From Epiperipatus broadwayi (lineage: Eukaryota > Onychophora > Udeonychophora > Euonychophora > Peripatidae), in NCBI GenBank assembly GCA_028023455.1, contig JAQFVV010000063.1, positions 3,903,081-3,967,080 on the forward strand: a DNA stretch of 64,000 nucleotides. Direction: 5' to 3'. The notes beneath the pieces are model-generated. The model was given only the letters and a program-made list of their open reading frames with translations, was not told the DNA's origin and made no database searches. Shown here piece after piece: positions 1 to 11,289 of the stretch. Position 1 is the stretch's first letter. Each line of letters opens with the position of its first letter. A program made the position numbers and the translations under genes.

Positions 1-185
1 TATACACAGTTTATATTACCTGCTGAATTTTTTACTCATTAATTGTATATATGCAAAAAAAAAGTTTTTTTGTATTAAAACTTCATTCAATATATTAAAA
101 TATTTTTCGATAATTCAACTGTTGTTTTATTTTTAAAATATTGTCATTACAGATGTCAAAAATCATTTTTTAGGTGTATGTAAAA

Positions 186-296
186 GGGGCCTCTTAGCCG
201 GGAGGTCATCTTAGCCGCCTTGCAAGCAAGTAGTTGGTTGCAGACGGTTGTGGGTTAGCATCTCAGGCAATGCTATGACATATGAAAAAAAATAAA
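186..296 (+). mobile_element. tRNA-derived SINE, family A, copy 1
   Basis: The 5' part has an A-box-like TAGCCGGGAGG and a degenerate B-box-like stretch (GGGTTAGCATCTC). The 3' part carries the family tail GCTATGACATATG followed by an A-rich tract. The same order is seen at 3646-3760 (plus) and 28045-28124 (minus). Between the boxes the copies share CCTTGCAAGCAAGTAGTTGG. A polymerase III promoter followed by a short unique tail and poly-A is the standard SINE layout. The degraded B box suggests an old copy. Confidence 0.7.
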
Positions 297-1269
297 ATAA
301 AGCTAGCTAGAAAGATTTTTGTTTTTAAGAATAAAAGTATTTTGATATCATCATTTTATTATTTTAATTAATAAATATATGTTCAGTTAAAACAAAGTAC
401 CTTTTTTTTTATTTGTTTATTGTCTGTGGAATAGTCTTCAAAAAATCAGCACACAATCAGAAAGTCATTCTTTTGAAAGCAATGTACAAAAATCACTTTT
501 TAATGATCATTTTGATTTGTGATCATATTTTTGAAATGAAGTATATTTACAAATGGAAGTTAGACTCTATATGCACACTCATGTACACATTGTAATGGTC
601 ACCACTTGATGAGTACATATATGTAGTTAGTGTAGAATATAATGTGTTTCATTATTGGTAGGACTCTTTGTGAAAAGACTAGCTTGCCATTACTCATATA
701 GAGGTGTTTGCCATTTATCACATCTACTTCTGTATTCGAATCTGGGATGAAAAAGTTTTATGTAAATTAAGATTCTTTTGAGGCACTTAGTAATAGGCTT
801 TAATATCATGATGTGAATCATTTAGCTACTTATAGACTTGAGATAAAATATTTCATCTTCTAAGGATTTCTATTCTTCTCCAATATTAAAGAAACAACAT
901 TCATCATCATTTCTCTATCCCCAAATCAACTGATTCTAGAGACACATTTAGTTATGCTGCTAGATATTTGACAAGCATGTGAAATCTTTATTACATAATT
1001 ATTTTTAAAAAATAATTTTTAATGGTAGGGACTTATTCTTACTAATAGATAAATAAATTTTATTAGTAACAAAATAAGAAACATGACATTAATAAAATAA
1101 TAATAATAATAATAATAATAATATATGTCATTTTATTTAGCTTACAGATTATTTTTTTTTACAATTTAATTATTAAAAAAATATCATAAAGGAACTTGTA
1201 GAGATTCCAGTCAGGAGTATAGTGACTAATGAGTCCCTTCATTTTATGTTGTTCACACTTTGTGTTTTT
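297..1269. other. AT-rich stretch without recognised gene
   Basis: The only longer open frame is 60 codons (413-595, plus). It is hydrophobic, low in complexity and resembles nothing I know. A (TAA)n microsatellite lies at about 1092-1123. Confidence 0.6.
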
Positions 1270-2360
1270 AGAATTCTATTCGTAAAACAGATGGGTATAG
1301 TGACAATGGATTATCCTGAGTCTCTTAAGACTCCAGTTACATGATTAATTTGAGCAGGCTTCATTGTTGAATATGGAAGAGGAAATGTTGTTGAATTTAA
1401 TAAGAATTCCATTTTTTATATCATAATTCTTTGATTGTAGAGTCTTAGTTGAACCTCCAGAAAGGGAATCTTAATTTGAGATGAGTTTTAGATGGTGAAG
1501 CTATATTGTGAATTATTGCCAAGATAGATCTGCTTAACTACTCTACTACAACAAAAGAATGGACTCAAGTATACCAGGAATATTTTTCATAGTAATATTT
1601 AATTGAGTATTAAGAAATTTAATGTAGGAACTTTTCAGCAGGGGCTCAGTATTCATCGATAGAATATTAATACTGAGGAAACTATCCATGTTTGCATCAC
1701 AGTCCTAAGCAGTGCCATCCAGATTTCCAATTATGTTATTCTAGAAAGTGATTAAGATACAACACTAGACAAATTAGAAAAGTAAGTTAGACTATGATCC
1801 AAGGTTATTTTAAATAGTATGGAATATGACATAGCATAATGTTTTAGATTACATAAAAGACTGCATTATTTGAAAAGATTTTCAATATTTTCATATCCTT
1901 TTTGAAAGACTTTTCTGTTTTAGGAAAAGTTCTCTTATGAAGTCAAAGCAATGTCTTCCACGTAGTCAAATTTTATACATTTTCTTTAGGAAAATTATTG
2001 ACAAACGTTATTATAAATTATTCTGTATAAATACTTTCAATCTATTACAATTATCATTTATGTCACTTGAATTTTTCTGTTGGAGAGCATTTTGTAAATT
2101 AAATTAATGTTTTTTTTTTTTTTTTTGTGCATTTAAGAATTTTATAATCTTTTAGAAAGCTTTTTTTCAAACTGAATCATAAGCTGAAATTATTCGATAA
2201 AGATAGCACCGTTTTTTGACTTTTTCAAGGACATTTATTAAAGATTAACTTGTTCACAACAGGTTCTTCTTGCTCTGAGATTAGACTGCTTTATAGGCAT
2301 ACCTTTCAATTATTAGCAAAATTCTTACGATTCTTTTAAAAAGTCTGTAGAAAATACATA
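1270..2360 (-). pseudogene. Jockey/CR1-like LINE remnant, copy 1 (RT core and C-terminus)
   Basis: Read on the minus strand through many stops and frameshifts, this gives pieces in LINE order. Near 2170-2187 is SAYDSV, matching the AAYDTVW catalytic box A of Jockey/CR1-type reverse transcriptases. This is followed by the segment that corresponds to the family's SNRxFxV region. Around 1500-1600 there is a decayed version of the IxGxLxxTP/LaxIAPP tail. Near 1290-1340 the terminal ESWETQD-like segment appears. The second copy at 25620-26230 shows the same order and reads better, which supports the call. The YADD region is not legible here. The assignment rests on weak collinear similarity, so a related non-LTR clade (I or Ingi-like) is possible. 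The element is dead. Confidence 0.5.
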
Positions 2361-3645
2361 ATTAATGGTATTGCGAGATAATTTTTTTGATGATTGTTGG
2401 GTTTATTTGATATTAAGATTGCTAATTGTTTTGCTTTTATGCCAAATTTTTGGAATAGTAATGTTCTATTCTTTGGCTTTAGGTTGGAAATATGCTACTG
2501 GCTTCTGAGACATTTTCTGGTTCAAGACAATCAAGGGCAAGTTCAAGTTACCAATATTCTATCAATATTAGATTTAGAAAAATTGTCATTCTCATTAGCA
2601 GTGACAATAGTAGTAGTTTTAAAGACCCTTTTATACCTATCACGCTTATATAAAAGTGATTAGTCTTATGATTCGATTTTGGGAACTTTTGTTTCTTATA
2701 GTATCATTCCATTTTTTTTTGTGATATTACCCATTGATTTTATAACTGTTTAGGTTACTAGAAAGTTAAAATTGTCACTAGCTATATATTTTAAAATGTG
2801 CATCTCATAATAATATTGAAACTTTAAAATAAATATAAATGTAATATTTTTTGTGCAATAATATTAAATTCAAATATCTTATTTATTATTATATTAAAAT
2901 CATTTATTACTAGCTAAATAAATCAATAAAATTGTTTTCTTTTTAGATTTTTTTTATTAATAAAATTTGTGCATGGTTCTAAATGTAATATTTTTACCAT
3001 TTGCAAGTACACACATAATTTATTTGTGTATGTGTTACTTAAAATAAAAATAAAAAAATTATTTGTGTATATATGCATTTTATTTATCGGACAATTTTAT
3101 GTTCTCTACTATATATATATGTTGGTGACTTTGTTTGAGTTCTAGCAATGTTTGCATTCTACATTTGATTTTAATTTATTTGGCTTTACTTGTGAAAAGC
3201 TGTCATAATTGTTATTTATAAAAGTTTAGTTTATTTTAAATTTTGGAATTTTTTTTTCTATAATTTTTGAGGTTATCTAATTATACAGATAAAGTGACTT
3301 AATGAAATGGCAAAGCAGTTTGTCACTTCACTATGAATTTATAACCCCCCCCCCCCGCAAATTATTAAAATTATTGATTACTTTTAAATCTACAGCAATA
3401 AATAAATGGGAAATAGTACGGCATTACTTGGGAAGATCATTTGTAGTATACTGGAATATGATGATTAATTACTAAGGCATTCATATGATATATATTAGGG
3501 CTGACATGAAAAAAGTAAATAAATTTAATATAATGAGAGAAAACAAGAATCACGAAAGCAGAGAGGGAAAAAGTAAAAAAAAAAAATATTTTTATTTTAT
3601 TTTTGATTTTTTATGAACTTAACTTGTGAAAAGTCTAATATTTGT
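2361..3645. other. AT-rich stretch; short open frame and poly-C run
   Basis: The 89-codon plus-strand frame at 2394-2663 lies next to the minus-strand LINE and shows no family signature. It is more likely a chance frame over the LINE's decayed upstream part than a gene. A pure run of 12 C residues sits at 3345-3356. TA repeats occur near 3110. Confidence 0.5.
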
Positions 3646-3760
3646 CAAGCGTTGTTAGCCGAGAGGTCATCGCAGCCGCCTTGCAAGCAAGTAGTTGGCT
3701 GCAGATGGTTGTGGGTTCGCCTCCCAACCGATGCTATGACATATGGGGGGAAAAAAGTCT
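3646..3760 (+). mobile_element. tRNA-derived SINE, family A, copy 2 (best preserved)
   Basis: The A box TAGCCGAGAGG matches the TRGYNNARNNG consensus at every position. The B box GGTTCGCCTCC has one mismatch to GGTTCRANNCC. Between them GCAGCC and GGCTGC can pair around a long loop containing TTGCAAGCAAG. The tail is GATGCTATGACATATG followed by G and A runs. This is the reference copy for the family in this window; the boxes are 40-50 bp apart, as in tRNA-derived promoters. Confidence 0.78.
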
Positions 3761-4832
3761 AGTACTCGGTCACATACTTTAATTAAGGTAATGACTTTTT
3801 TTATTATTATTGTAATGTTTAATGCATGGCATTATTGATAATATATATATATTTACACTTATTCAGAGCTAAATCCACACATAAACGTAAGCAGGCAATT
3901 ATATACTTGCTGAATAAAATGAGGCACTTAAATTTTCATAGATTCTAAAAATTATTTAATATTATTATAAGTAAAATAATTGAAGTTCAGGAAACAAATA
4001 ATAACGCCACTGAAATCTGTTCTATTAGCAGTATTAAGTTGCAATAGGAGTATACAATATTATCTATTGTAAATTATTTTTTTTTGAATATTAATTCCAG
4101 CAGTATAATAAAAGTTTTAACTGGAGGAAGTAAAAAGTGACATAGAAATTGTTATTTAATATTAGTTGTTTATTGTAGATAATTTGTAATATTTACTATT
4201 AATAATTTTTATTTTACATTATTTTATTTTTTTGCCACGAGGAGAGAATTTTAATAACATTTTATGCCTAGAGGTTAAATGAAATAAATCTGACTTCACA
4301 TCATATTTATTGGAAAAAATGCGTATGTTAATCCTTCCATTATGAATAAATTAAGTTGTTAAATACTGAAATTTGTTCGAGTGTTAAAATTGTAGCTAAT
4401 GTGCCGTGATCAGAAATAATGAGGTAAATACAAATACTGAGTTTAAAATCTTGTGTTCTGAAACACCACGTTCAATATTATATAATACAATATAATCTTT
4501 GCCATTATTTGTTAGATTAGCATTAATTTAATTATTTAGTTAATCGACTTATCTCCAATTGCATATGTTAAATTTTTTTTATTGGGTGTCTTTTTATTAT
4601 TATTATTATTTGTTGCCACATATGCACATATTAATGATATAAAAAGTATTAAAATGGCAGTATTTATATATTGGTCTATTTCCACCATCTAATATGAGTA
4701 TTGAATGTCTTTTAGAAACATTTAACTTTGTTTAAATATTCCAAATACATTCAACTGTTAGTAATAGCACACAGGTTAGTATATGCACAACCTTTGGAGT
4801 GGCATTATTCTTCCTCTCTTCTTCAGGTGTTT
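3761..4832. other. AT-rich stretch, nothing recognised
   Basis: I see only A/T-rich sequence with a TA run near 3840 and a TTA run near 4595, and no open frame worth naming. Confidence 0.6.
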
Positions 4833-4982
4833 CTGGCATGACCAGTGACAGTACTATAGCATGGGAATCAAGCCTGGATTATTAGATTCTTGAGTATTGA
4901 ATTTTAAGGTAACACTACCCAACTGAGCAGAATCTAAGTGTCCAGGTTTGATTCCCATGCTAGTACTGTCATGGTCAGGCCA
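4833..4982. repeat. Inverted pair of tRNA-like sequences
   Basis: Two arms of about 55-60 bp face each other: CTGGCATGACCAGTGACAG on the left, and its inverse ending CATGGTCAGGCC on the right. The right arm reads ACTGAGCAG, then AGGTTTGATTCCC, which looks like the A and B boxes of a tRNA-derived SINE. The left arm has AGGCTTGATTCCC on the minus strand. The middle holds about 35 bp of AT-rich DNA. Either two SINE fragments inserted head to head, or this is a MITE that captured a tRNA-like sequence. Confidence 0.6.
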
Positions 4983-6161
4983 ACTTCACTTGAACAAAGG
5001 GAGGATAATATCAGTCTAAAAGTGCATTTACTGTGGAATGTATTTGCAATATTTAAAGAAAGTTAAATTTTTCTAAAAGGCATTCAATACAACATATAAA
5101 GACAACTAAACCAGCATCATCACAAACCTTCAGGAAAATATTAAAATGGTAGATTGTATACTAATTTTTTCTAAAAAATAATAGTCAATTTTGTTTTTCC
5201 AAAACAAAAACACCTTGTTTTTGGTAGCATTGGCATAATATTTTTTTTATCGAATGACTTGACTTAAACTTTTATCCGAAGTTTACTTCTATTGGGATTT
5301 TTTATTTCTTGCTTACAAAAAATATAAAAATTAGCATGATTTTTTGTCTGTTTACTTTTATTATGTGATTTTTTTAAAAAAAAATTGAATATCAGGTATT
5401 TGTTTTTATGAATATTGATTAAATTCAAGTGGCATAAAAAGTTTTTCTGAGATCGTCTTGTGTGAAAGTTAACTTCTGATCATTTTGCAGAAAGTGATGG
5501 CAAAAAAAGCTGTTCTTATTTTTTACTCCCTAGATTATTTTTATAGTCTTTTACTTCTATTTGATTTAAAATTTATTCATAACTTTTTAAAGTTATTTTC
5601 AAAGATTTGTAGTGTGTTTACTTTTTACTGTTTACATGTGAATTTACATATTGATGTATGTTTATGAGTATTCATACACGCATATGCATGAATGTTGTGA
5701 TTGCATTATTATTCATATATAATAGATCACGTCAGAGCATAAAGAAAAATAAAGAAATATTTTTGAGTAAGCGATTTTTTGCATTATATTTGTAAAATAT
5801 GAAAAGGCATTGGATCATGGTTGATTGTTTTAAATTTTTTTCATTTAAATCATTTTAAAATTAAATGTTTTAATTCAATAGATAGGGACAGTCCACTATG
5901 CAGGAAAGATTATAAAATTATAACTTTATAGCAGATATACAGCTTGGTACTGCTTTTGACTAGGTCTGTCATATTCATAGCAATGAGATAGGTATATTGG
6001 AGAGAGAACTTATAGGTTAATTAGTAAACAAGTTTGTGAATTTACATTCATCATTTGCATGATAATGCAACACACTAGTATTTTATTTATCGCATGGATA
6101 TTATTTGTGATAAACCATGCCTGCTTGTATTTTCTCCTTTGGTCATTGCATTCAGCTCAAA
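4983..6161. other. AT-rich stretch, nothing recognised
   Basis: Plus-strand frames at 5485-5667 (60 codons) and 6094-6285 (63 codons) have no recognisable motif. The second overlaps the antisense of the endonuclease fragment at 6162-6503. Confidence 0.55.
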
Positions 6162-6503
6162 CTATTTAGATGTTTTGTGGATCAAAATTGTTGCCCAAGT
6201 AAATACTGACTTTATGTTGGGGTTTGTTTTGGTGCATTTGTATATATGTTTGTGCCGTGCTAATCTAGTGCTGCTGTTGGCATGAGACTCACCATAGTAA
6301 ATTGCTCTGCAAGTTGGTTCATTGCAGCTAATTTTATAGATTATTTGGATAGCTTGGCCCAGAGATAACTTGTCTTTGGTGTTAGTCAATAGTTGATTGA
6401 GATGAGGAGGGAGGATTCTGAAGCTAATGTTGAATTCATTCAAGCAGATTGTCTTCAAATTTTGTGGGAGGCTGATCCATGCATTTGTGTTGTTGTAGTT
6501 CAA
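6162..6503 (-). pseudogene. Penelope-like element GIY-YIG endonuclease fragment
   Basis: An open 113-codon frame reads like the C-terminal part of a PLE polyprotein. Residues 30-46 contain a linker ending TKDKL, the conserved segment before the endonuclease in PLEs. Residues 54-60 are IYKISC, standing for the GIY strand. Residues 61-65 add a second Cys (NEPTC). Residues 68-73 are IYYGES, matching the YIGET box. Residues 79-84 are TRLARH, with the catalytic-position Arg and following His. The catalytic Glu expected further on is not visible, and the frame ends early. The domain is known in PLEs to nick DNA for target-primed insertion. No reverse transcriptase lies next to it, so it is an orphan fragment of a PLE lineage different from the one at 13.0-14.0 kb. 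I infer that it is inactive. Confidence 0.72.
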
Positions 6504-6958
6504 TTTAAAAAAAAAAAGTACTCTAGATTTTTTAAATTTTAAATTTTTTATTAATCATGTTTTAAAAGATCTCATTATTGTTATTATTTTTAATCCTATT
6601 ATATGAACCAACAATGATTTATTGAATCTAAATATTTTTATTTTAATAGCTTATTGTCTGTTGTTTATTGTTAAGATTAGGGTCCAGTATCAATAGTTGT
6701 TTTTTAATCACTTTATTGTATATTGCAACAAATACAATTTAGGCCCAAACTTTCATCCAAACCAATTTCCTTTAAAAGAACACATTTTTATAAAAGGGTT
6801 AATGACCATAACATCAGAACTGTATTTTGATTTGGTACTCAGTTATTAATCTTCTATTGATGTAGTCCTATATTCATGCTCTCAACTTGTCAATTTAATT
6901 TTCAAAGAGTTGGAAAATCTTCCTATATGAAGAAATGCACAGTTTTGTTACTGTAACT
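6504..6958. other. AT-rich stretch, nothing recognised
   Basis: This is the region upstream of the minus-strand endonuclease fragment. I could not read any PLE reverse transcriptase in it on either strand. Confidence 0.5.
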
Positions 6959-7113
6959 GATATTATTTCATATTCTTTGTGGTCTTCATTTGAGTGAATT
7001 TAATTAATGTATTGAGATAAGAGAAAGAAAGTCTTGATATTATTTCATATTCTTTGTGGTCTTCATTTGAGTGAATTGAATTAATGTATTGATATAAGAG
7101 AAAGAAAGAAAGT
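6959..7113. repeat. Tandem duplication, two 76-bp units
   Basis: Both units start TGATATTATTTCATATTC and end with an AAAGAAAG-rich stretch, separated by 76 bp. They differ by a few substitutions and one extra AAAG. The near identity implies a recent event. Confidence 0.9.
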
Positions 7114-8664
7114 CTTACAATGTATTTCTTATGATGAGATGAAAAATGAGAGTAGAAAAGGATGAAAAACCAAGTAAAATGGATGTTGGTATGATTTGTA
7201 AGGTCAAAAACTCAGAATGATGAAAATATATTAATTATAATTTGTTACTTTAGTTTATCATTTTCTTGTGCCCTCTACAACATTTTTTTTACCCAGAATA
7301 AAATTTAGAATTAATAAAATTTATTTTTTAAACTAAACATTTTAAATGCTCAGTTTAATTTTTTCTTTATTTGATTTGGGCTACATATTTAATTTTTAAA
7401 AGAAATATACTAGTCACTGGAAAAGTTGCATTAAAAGTATTTAGGTCTTTTATATTCTGTGATTCTCAAAATTGAATATATGCATGCCATTAAACATTAC
7501 AAAATATGATAATTGCTTAAAGGAAAAGATTTTATTTACAAAATACATTCATTATTTCTAACAATTGTCTATTGATTTCATATATTATTAAAAAACGTTT
7601 TTTAGCATTTTATTTGATGTATTCATTTATTTGACATATATATCATGCTAAATTGAATGTCTTGTTTAATGTTGATTTTATATTTTAAGATAAAACTATA
7701 AAGTGTGGCTACTTGTATTGTATAATGTACTAATTTGTCATTGTTCAGGTGATAGTTGTGGTTATATATCAAAAATAAAATTAGTGCAAAAAAGATTTAA
7801 TAACGAATTTTCACATGAAAGTCATTGCAAAAATTCATGCAGATTATTGCAAAATCACTTATAACAATATAAGGAATTACAAATAAATTTACTTAAAAGA
7901 GAATAGAGCAAAATAAAAGAGAAAATTGTTTAAAAATCCATAAAACAGTAGAGATAAAAGAATGTTAATTCTACAAATGCTTTAACATTCACAACCAATG
8001 TATCTGAGAGGGAAGCAATGGATAAACAAAAATAATAGATACACAAGAAAGATTAAGGCATTTTAAAAAATGCAATTTTTTTTTAATATTTTTAATGAGT
8101 TCAAGGTCAATTAAAATTATTTTCGCCATTTAATATAAGCCAATTCCAAAAGATATTAAAATAATATATAGATCAATATGCATAATTTTTTTTAGTCTTA
8201 ATCTTTTTAGTGTGATATTTTTGTTTACCCATGACTTCTTCTCAGTTTGTCTCCTTATTAGCATGCTTGTCTAAATACCTAAGGATAGAAGGATTTAATA
8301 ATCTCATACGCAATATTTATAGTAAATATTTATATACTTTAGTATGTATTTCATAATATTTATAAACTTAGTTTTGTATCTTTCATTTATATGGGTTTTC
8401 AAACTTCTATTTCCTATATTTCTTCCTTTCTACCACAGTTAAATTTATATAAAGTCCTTTAAGTCAATAATTATGATTTTATAATAATCTACACAATGCT
8501 CCTTGATGTGGTAATTCTACTATTCAGTTGCATTAGACATGCAATCTTTATTATACTGATTTTGATATAAACAAAACAATCATTAAGCAATGACCAATTA
8601 GTACACTGCAGAGACATTCACACTTTATAATTTATCTTGAAATATAAAGAAAACATAAAATATA
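7114..8664. other. AT-rich stretch, nothing recognised
   Basis: No open frame of 60 codons or more and no element signature was seen in this block on either strand. Confidence 0.6.
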
Positions 8665-9080
8665 TGTTCAATTTTATGCACACTTCAGGTAATAAGGGAA
8701 TAGATGCACAAATAAAATGTTTCATTTTTTAAATAATATACAGGATCATTAGAGGATTGTTTGAAATAATAAATGTATTTTGTAGATAAACTTTTTGTCT
8801 TTTTTTGCAATTATGACAGCTTACAAAGCTTAATAACACATCTGTAATCGATTTTTATAACCACTGAATTTATAAGTTCAGTCTTGTGCACACTGCACAC
8901 AACAAGTGAATAGATGCATAAATAAAATGCTTTTTAAAAAATAATATGTAAGATCATTAGAACATTATTTGAAATAATAAATGAATTTTATAAACTTTTT
9001 TTATATAAGTGTGATTAGGATAGCTTATAAAGCTTAATAACATGTCTGTAAGCAATTTTTACAGCTTCTGAATTTATATA
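8665..9080. repeat. Diverged tandem duplication, period about 205-210 bp
   Basis: GAATAGATGCACAAATAAAA near 8700 recurs as GAATAGATGCATAAATAAAA near 8910. GCTTAATAACACATCTGTAA at 8828 recurs at 9032 with one or two changes. The order GATCATTAGA, TTTGAAATAATAAATG, GCTTAATAAC is kept in both units. Divergence is clearly greater than in the 76-bp duplication at 6959. Confidence 0.8.
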
Positions 9081-9545
9081 ATGAGAATTTTATTAGCTTC
9101 TATATTACTTCAATTTTTCACTCTAATTTAAATAATAATTTTTTATATCATTTTACATAGGTTAGTAAATTTTTAAGAAATTGAAAGCTGTATTTTAAAT
9201 TTGATTATTTTTAAAAATATATTTGGAGATAATAAGTATATTAGCCTTTATTAGAGTCATGATTTCTTTTTTATTCTTTTATACATTATCTCATTTAAAA
9301 GCAGCAAATCAGTAAGCATTAGAATATTATTAGAGCAGCCTTCAAGAAGGCAAATCAATTTCTTCTTCATTAGGTTTTTTACAGTATGAAAATTATATCT
9401 GAACATTTTCATCAATTAATGCAGCTAACATATTCTGGTTATAATATATCAAATAGAAAATAAATTGAGGTTTCTTACATTTTGTTTTTAAATGTTAAAA
9501 GATCAAGTTCTTTATTTACAAATTGATAGGTAGTTAATTTTCCAG
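9081..9545. other. AT-rich stretch, nothing recognised
   Basis: This block precedes the hAT fragment; I looked for the N-terminal BED zinc finger and did not find it. Confidence 0.5.
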
Positions 9546-9990
9546 GCTGCAACATGTGCGAGGAGATAGGTATTTGGTAGATACTGTGGGCGCATCAGAA
9601 ACTCCACATACATTAGAATATTTAATGGAGGTGGCATTTAATAACATAAATAAATGTGAAAATGAGTTGAAGTGTTTTGTTTATCCAGTTATAACAGATA
9701 ATTTATCTAATGTTTCACAGATGCATGCAAATTCCTAGAAAATTCAATTATCTTATAGCTGTTCGGAACATCTTTTAAATCATTTAATTAATTTTCAAAC
9801 ATGAAAAAATATGTTATCTTTTAATGTTTTTTTTTAAAAAAAAAAACATTTTTCAAATGCCCTTTTCAGATAATCAAGTGTTTTGAAACTGATCATATCC
9901 CTTCCGGTGGCCCATTAAGGACTGGCCTACACTTCAAAACCTGTGCTAAGTTAATCATAATTGATGGCAATATGCAAGCAGATATTGTGA
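9546..9990 (+). pseudogene. hAT transposase fragment (DUF659-type catalytic region)
   Basis: The open frame 9556-9738 (60 codons) reads LVDTVGASETPHTLEYL and then VITDNLSNV. This is the hAT pattern VDxSGxxHTxEYL followed by VTDNAANV, where the Asp of TDN is a catalytic-core residue. Immediately after the stop, in frame, comes ILYSCSEHLLNHL, matching the YGCSAHLLNLL segment. Further on, IIKCFETDHIPSG may be the start of the next hAT segment. The BED finger and the C-terminal dimerisation region are absent, and so are inverted terminal repeats. It belongs to a hAT group different from the ZBED5-like copies at 40-42 kb and 49-51 kb. It is a dead internal fragment. Confidence 0.66.
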
Positions 9991-11289
9991 ATGTTATGTT
10001 TAATATGTGATTTGTATTTTGAAGTACAGTATACCTTTAAGATTATTAATGAAGAATAAAAACATTTATTTTTCTTTGCTTATGTTTTATATTTATGGAA
10101 ACAACATATATAAAATATGCCACAAAATGAGAATATTAAAAAATAATAATTGTACCAGATATTTTTTGTTTTAACTCCAGTTCATTTTCTTGATTATATG
10201 ATTGATCTAAAGCAAATCTATAAATAATTATGAAAAATGTTCTCTTTAAAGAAAAACTGATACTTTTTGATTAATAGTATCTGCAAGATCCGTTCCAATT
10301 CCAAGATATATATATAAAGACTTAATAATAAGAAATAATAATGGTCTCAAATCTTAAATTGAGACATTGGTTTTTTAGATGATTTAATTAATTACAAAAT
10401 TTTGATTTTTTGTAACTATTTTAAAGTAGTTTTCATGAAATGTTTAAAATATTTTTATTGGAATTTTTTTTCTTTTTACAATAAAGCATATTATATAATT
10501 CATATTTGTTTATTTTAAAAACCTTAAAATCTTATAAAAAATATGAAACAGTCTAATCTATATATATATTTCCAACTTTAAATCAATTTTACTTTGACTT
10601 TTTTTATAGTAAATTCAATAGATGTTTAGTGATTAGATTAACATTTGACAGTAAGTTTAATTAAATGCATATTTTTAGATGGGAATACTTTTTTTAAAAT
10701 TAAAGAACAACTATTTTATTAAAAGTTGTTCATTGCATTTATATATAAGCAATCTGGTAAAACATTTTACAATAAATTTAAAATGTTAGGAAATAATTAT
10801 TTCTTAACAAATGCCTAAAAAAAAAAATTGTGCTTAACATAATTGAATTTTAAAACGGTTTTAGGAATATCTCCTGATAATTTGAAAGTTTCTCCATTGT
10901 CTCTTCAGAGAAAAAGAGTGGTTAGAACGTAATATTCATTAATAAGCTATGATACTTCAATGATACTATAGCAATTTTTATTTTTTTATGTTCTGTTTGA
11001 TGAGTTAATTGGTAACTATCAGTTATGTGCGCACACACATGTATAAAACGGTAGTAGCTCATAACTGAAATATCGAGTTTTTTTGACGGCAGAATGAATG
11101 TGTATATGAATTAACTTTTTTAAAAAAAACTGATAATCATAATAGACAAGCTAAATTATTATCCTTACTCCCATGAGGTCATAAAGTCACCAGCCAAAGA
11201 CTGCGGTTGGTAGCTGAAGCCAGAGGGTGATAAGAACTTACTGAATACGGACCCATGTTGCCATTTGAAGATCTTTTATTTATGTACAA
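9991..11289. other. AT-rich stretch, nothing recognised
   Basis: There are no coding signatures. The block includes a TA run near 10305 and a slightly GC-richer patch at about 11160-11250 that leads into RTE copy A and may be its decayed 5' end. Confidence 0.5.

Noticed and set aside
2394-2663. 89-codon plus-strand frame
   Set aside because: It lies beside the minus-strand LINE, has no motif and looks like a chance opening in AT-rich DNA.
3646-3735. Functional tRNA gene
   Set aside because: The anticodon region is too long and does not fold; it occurs in three decayed copies with a common non-tRNA tail.
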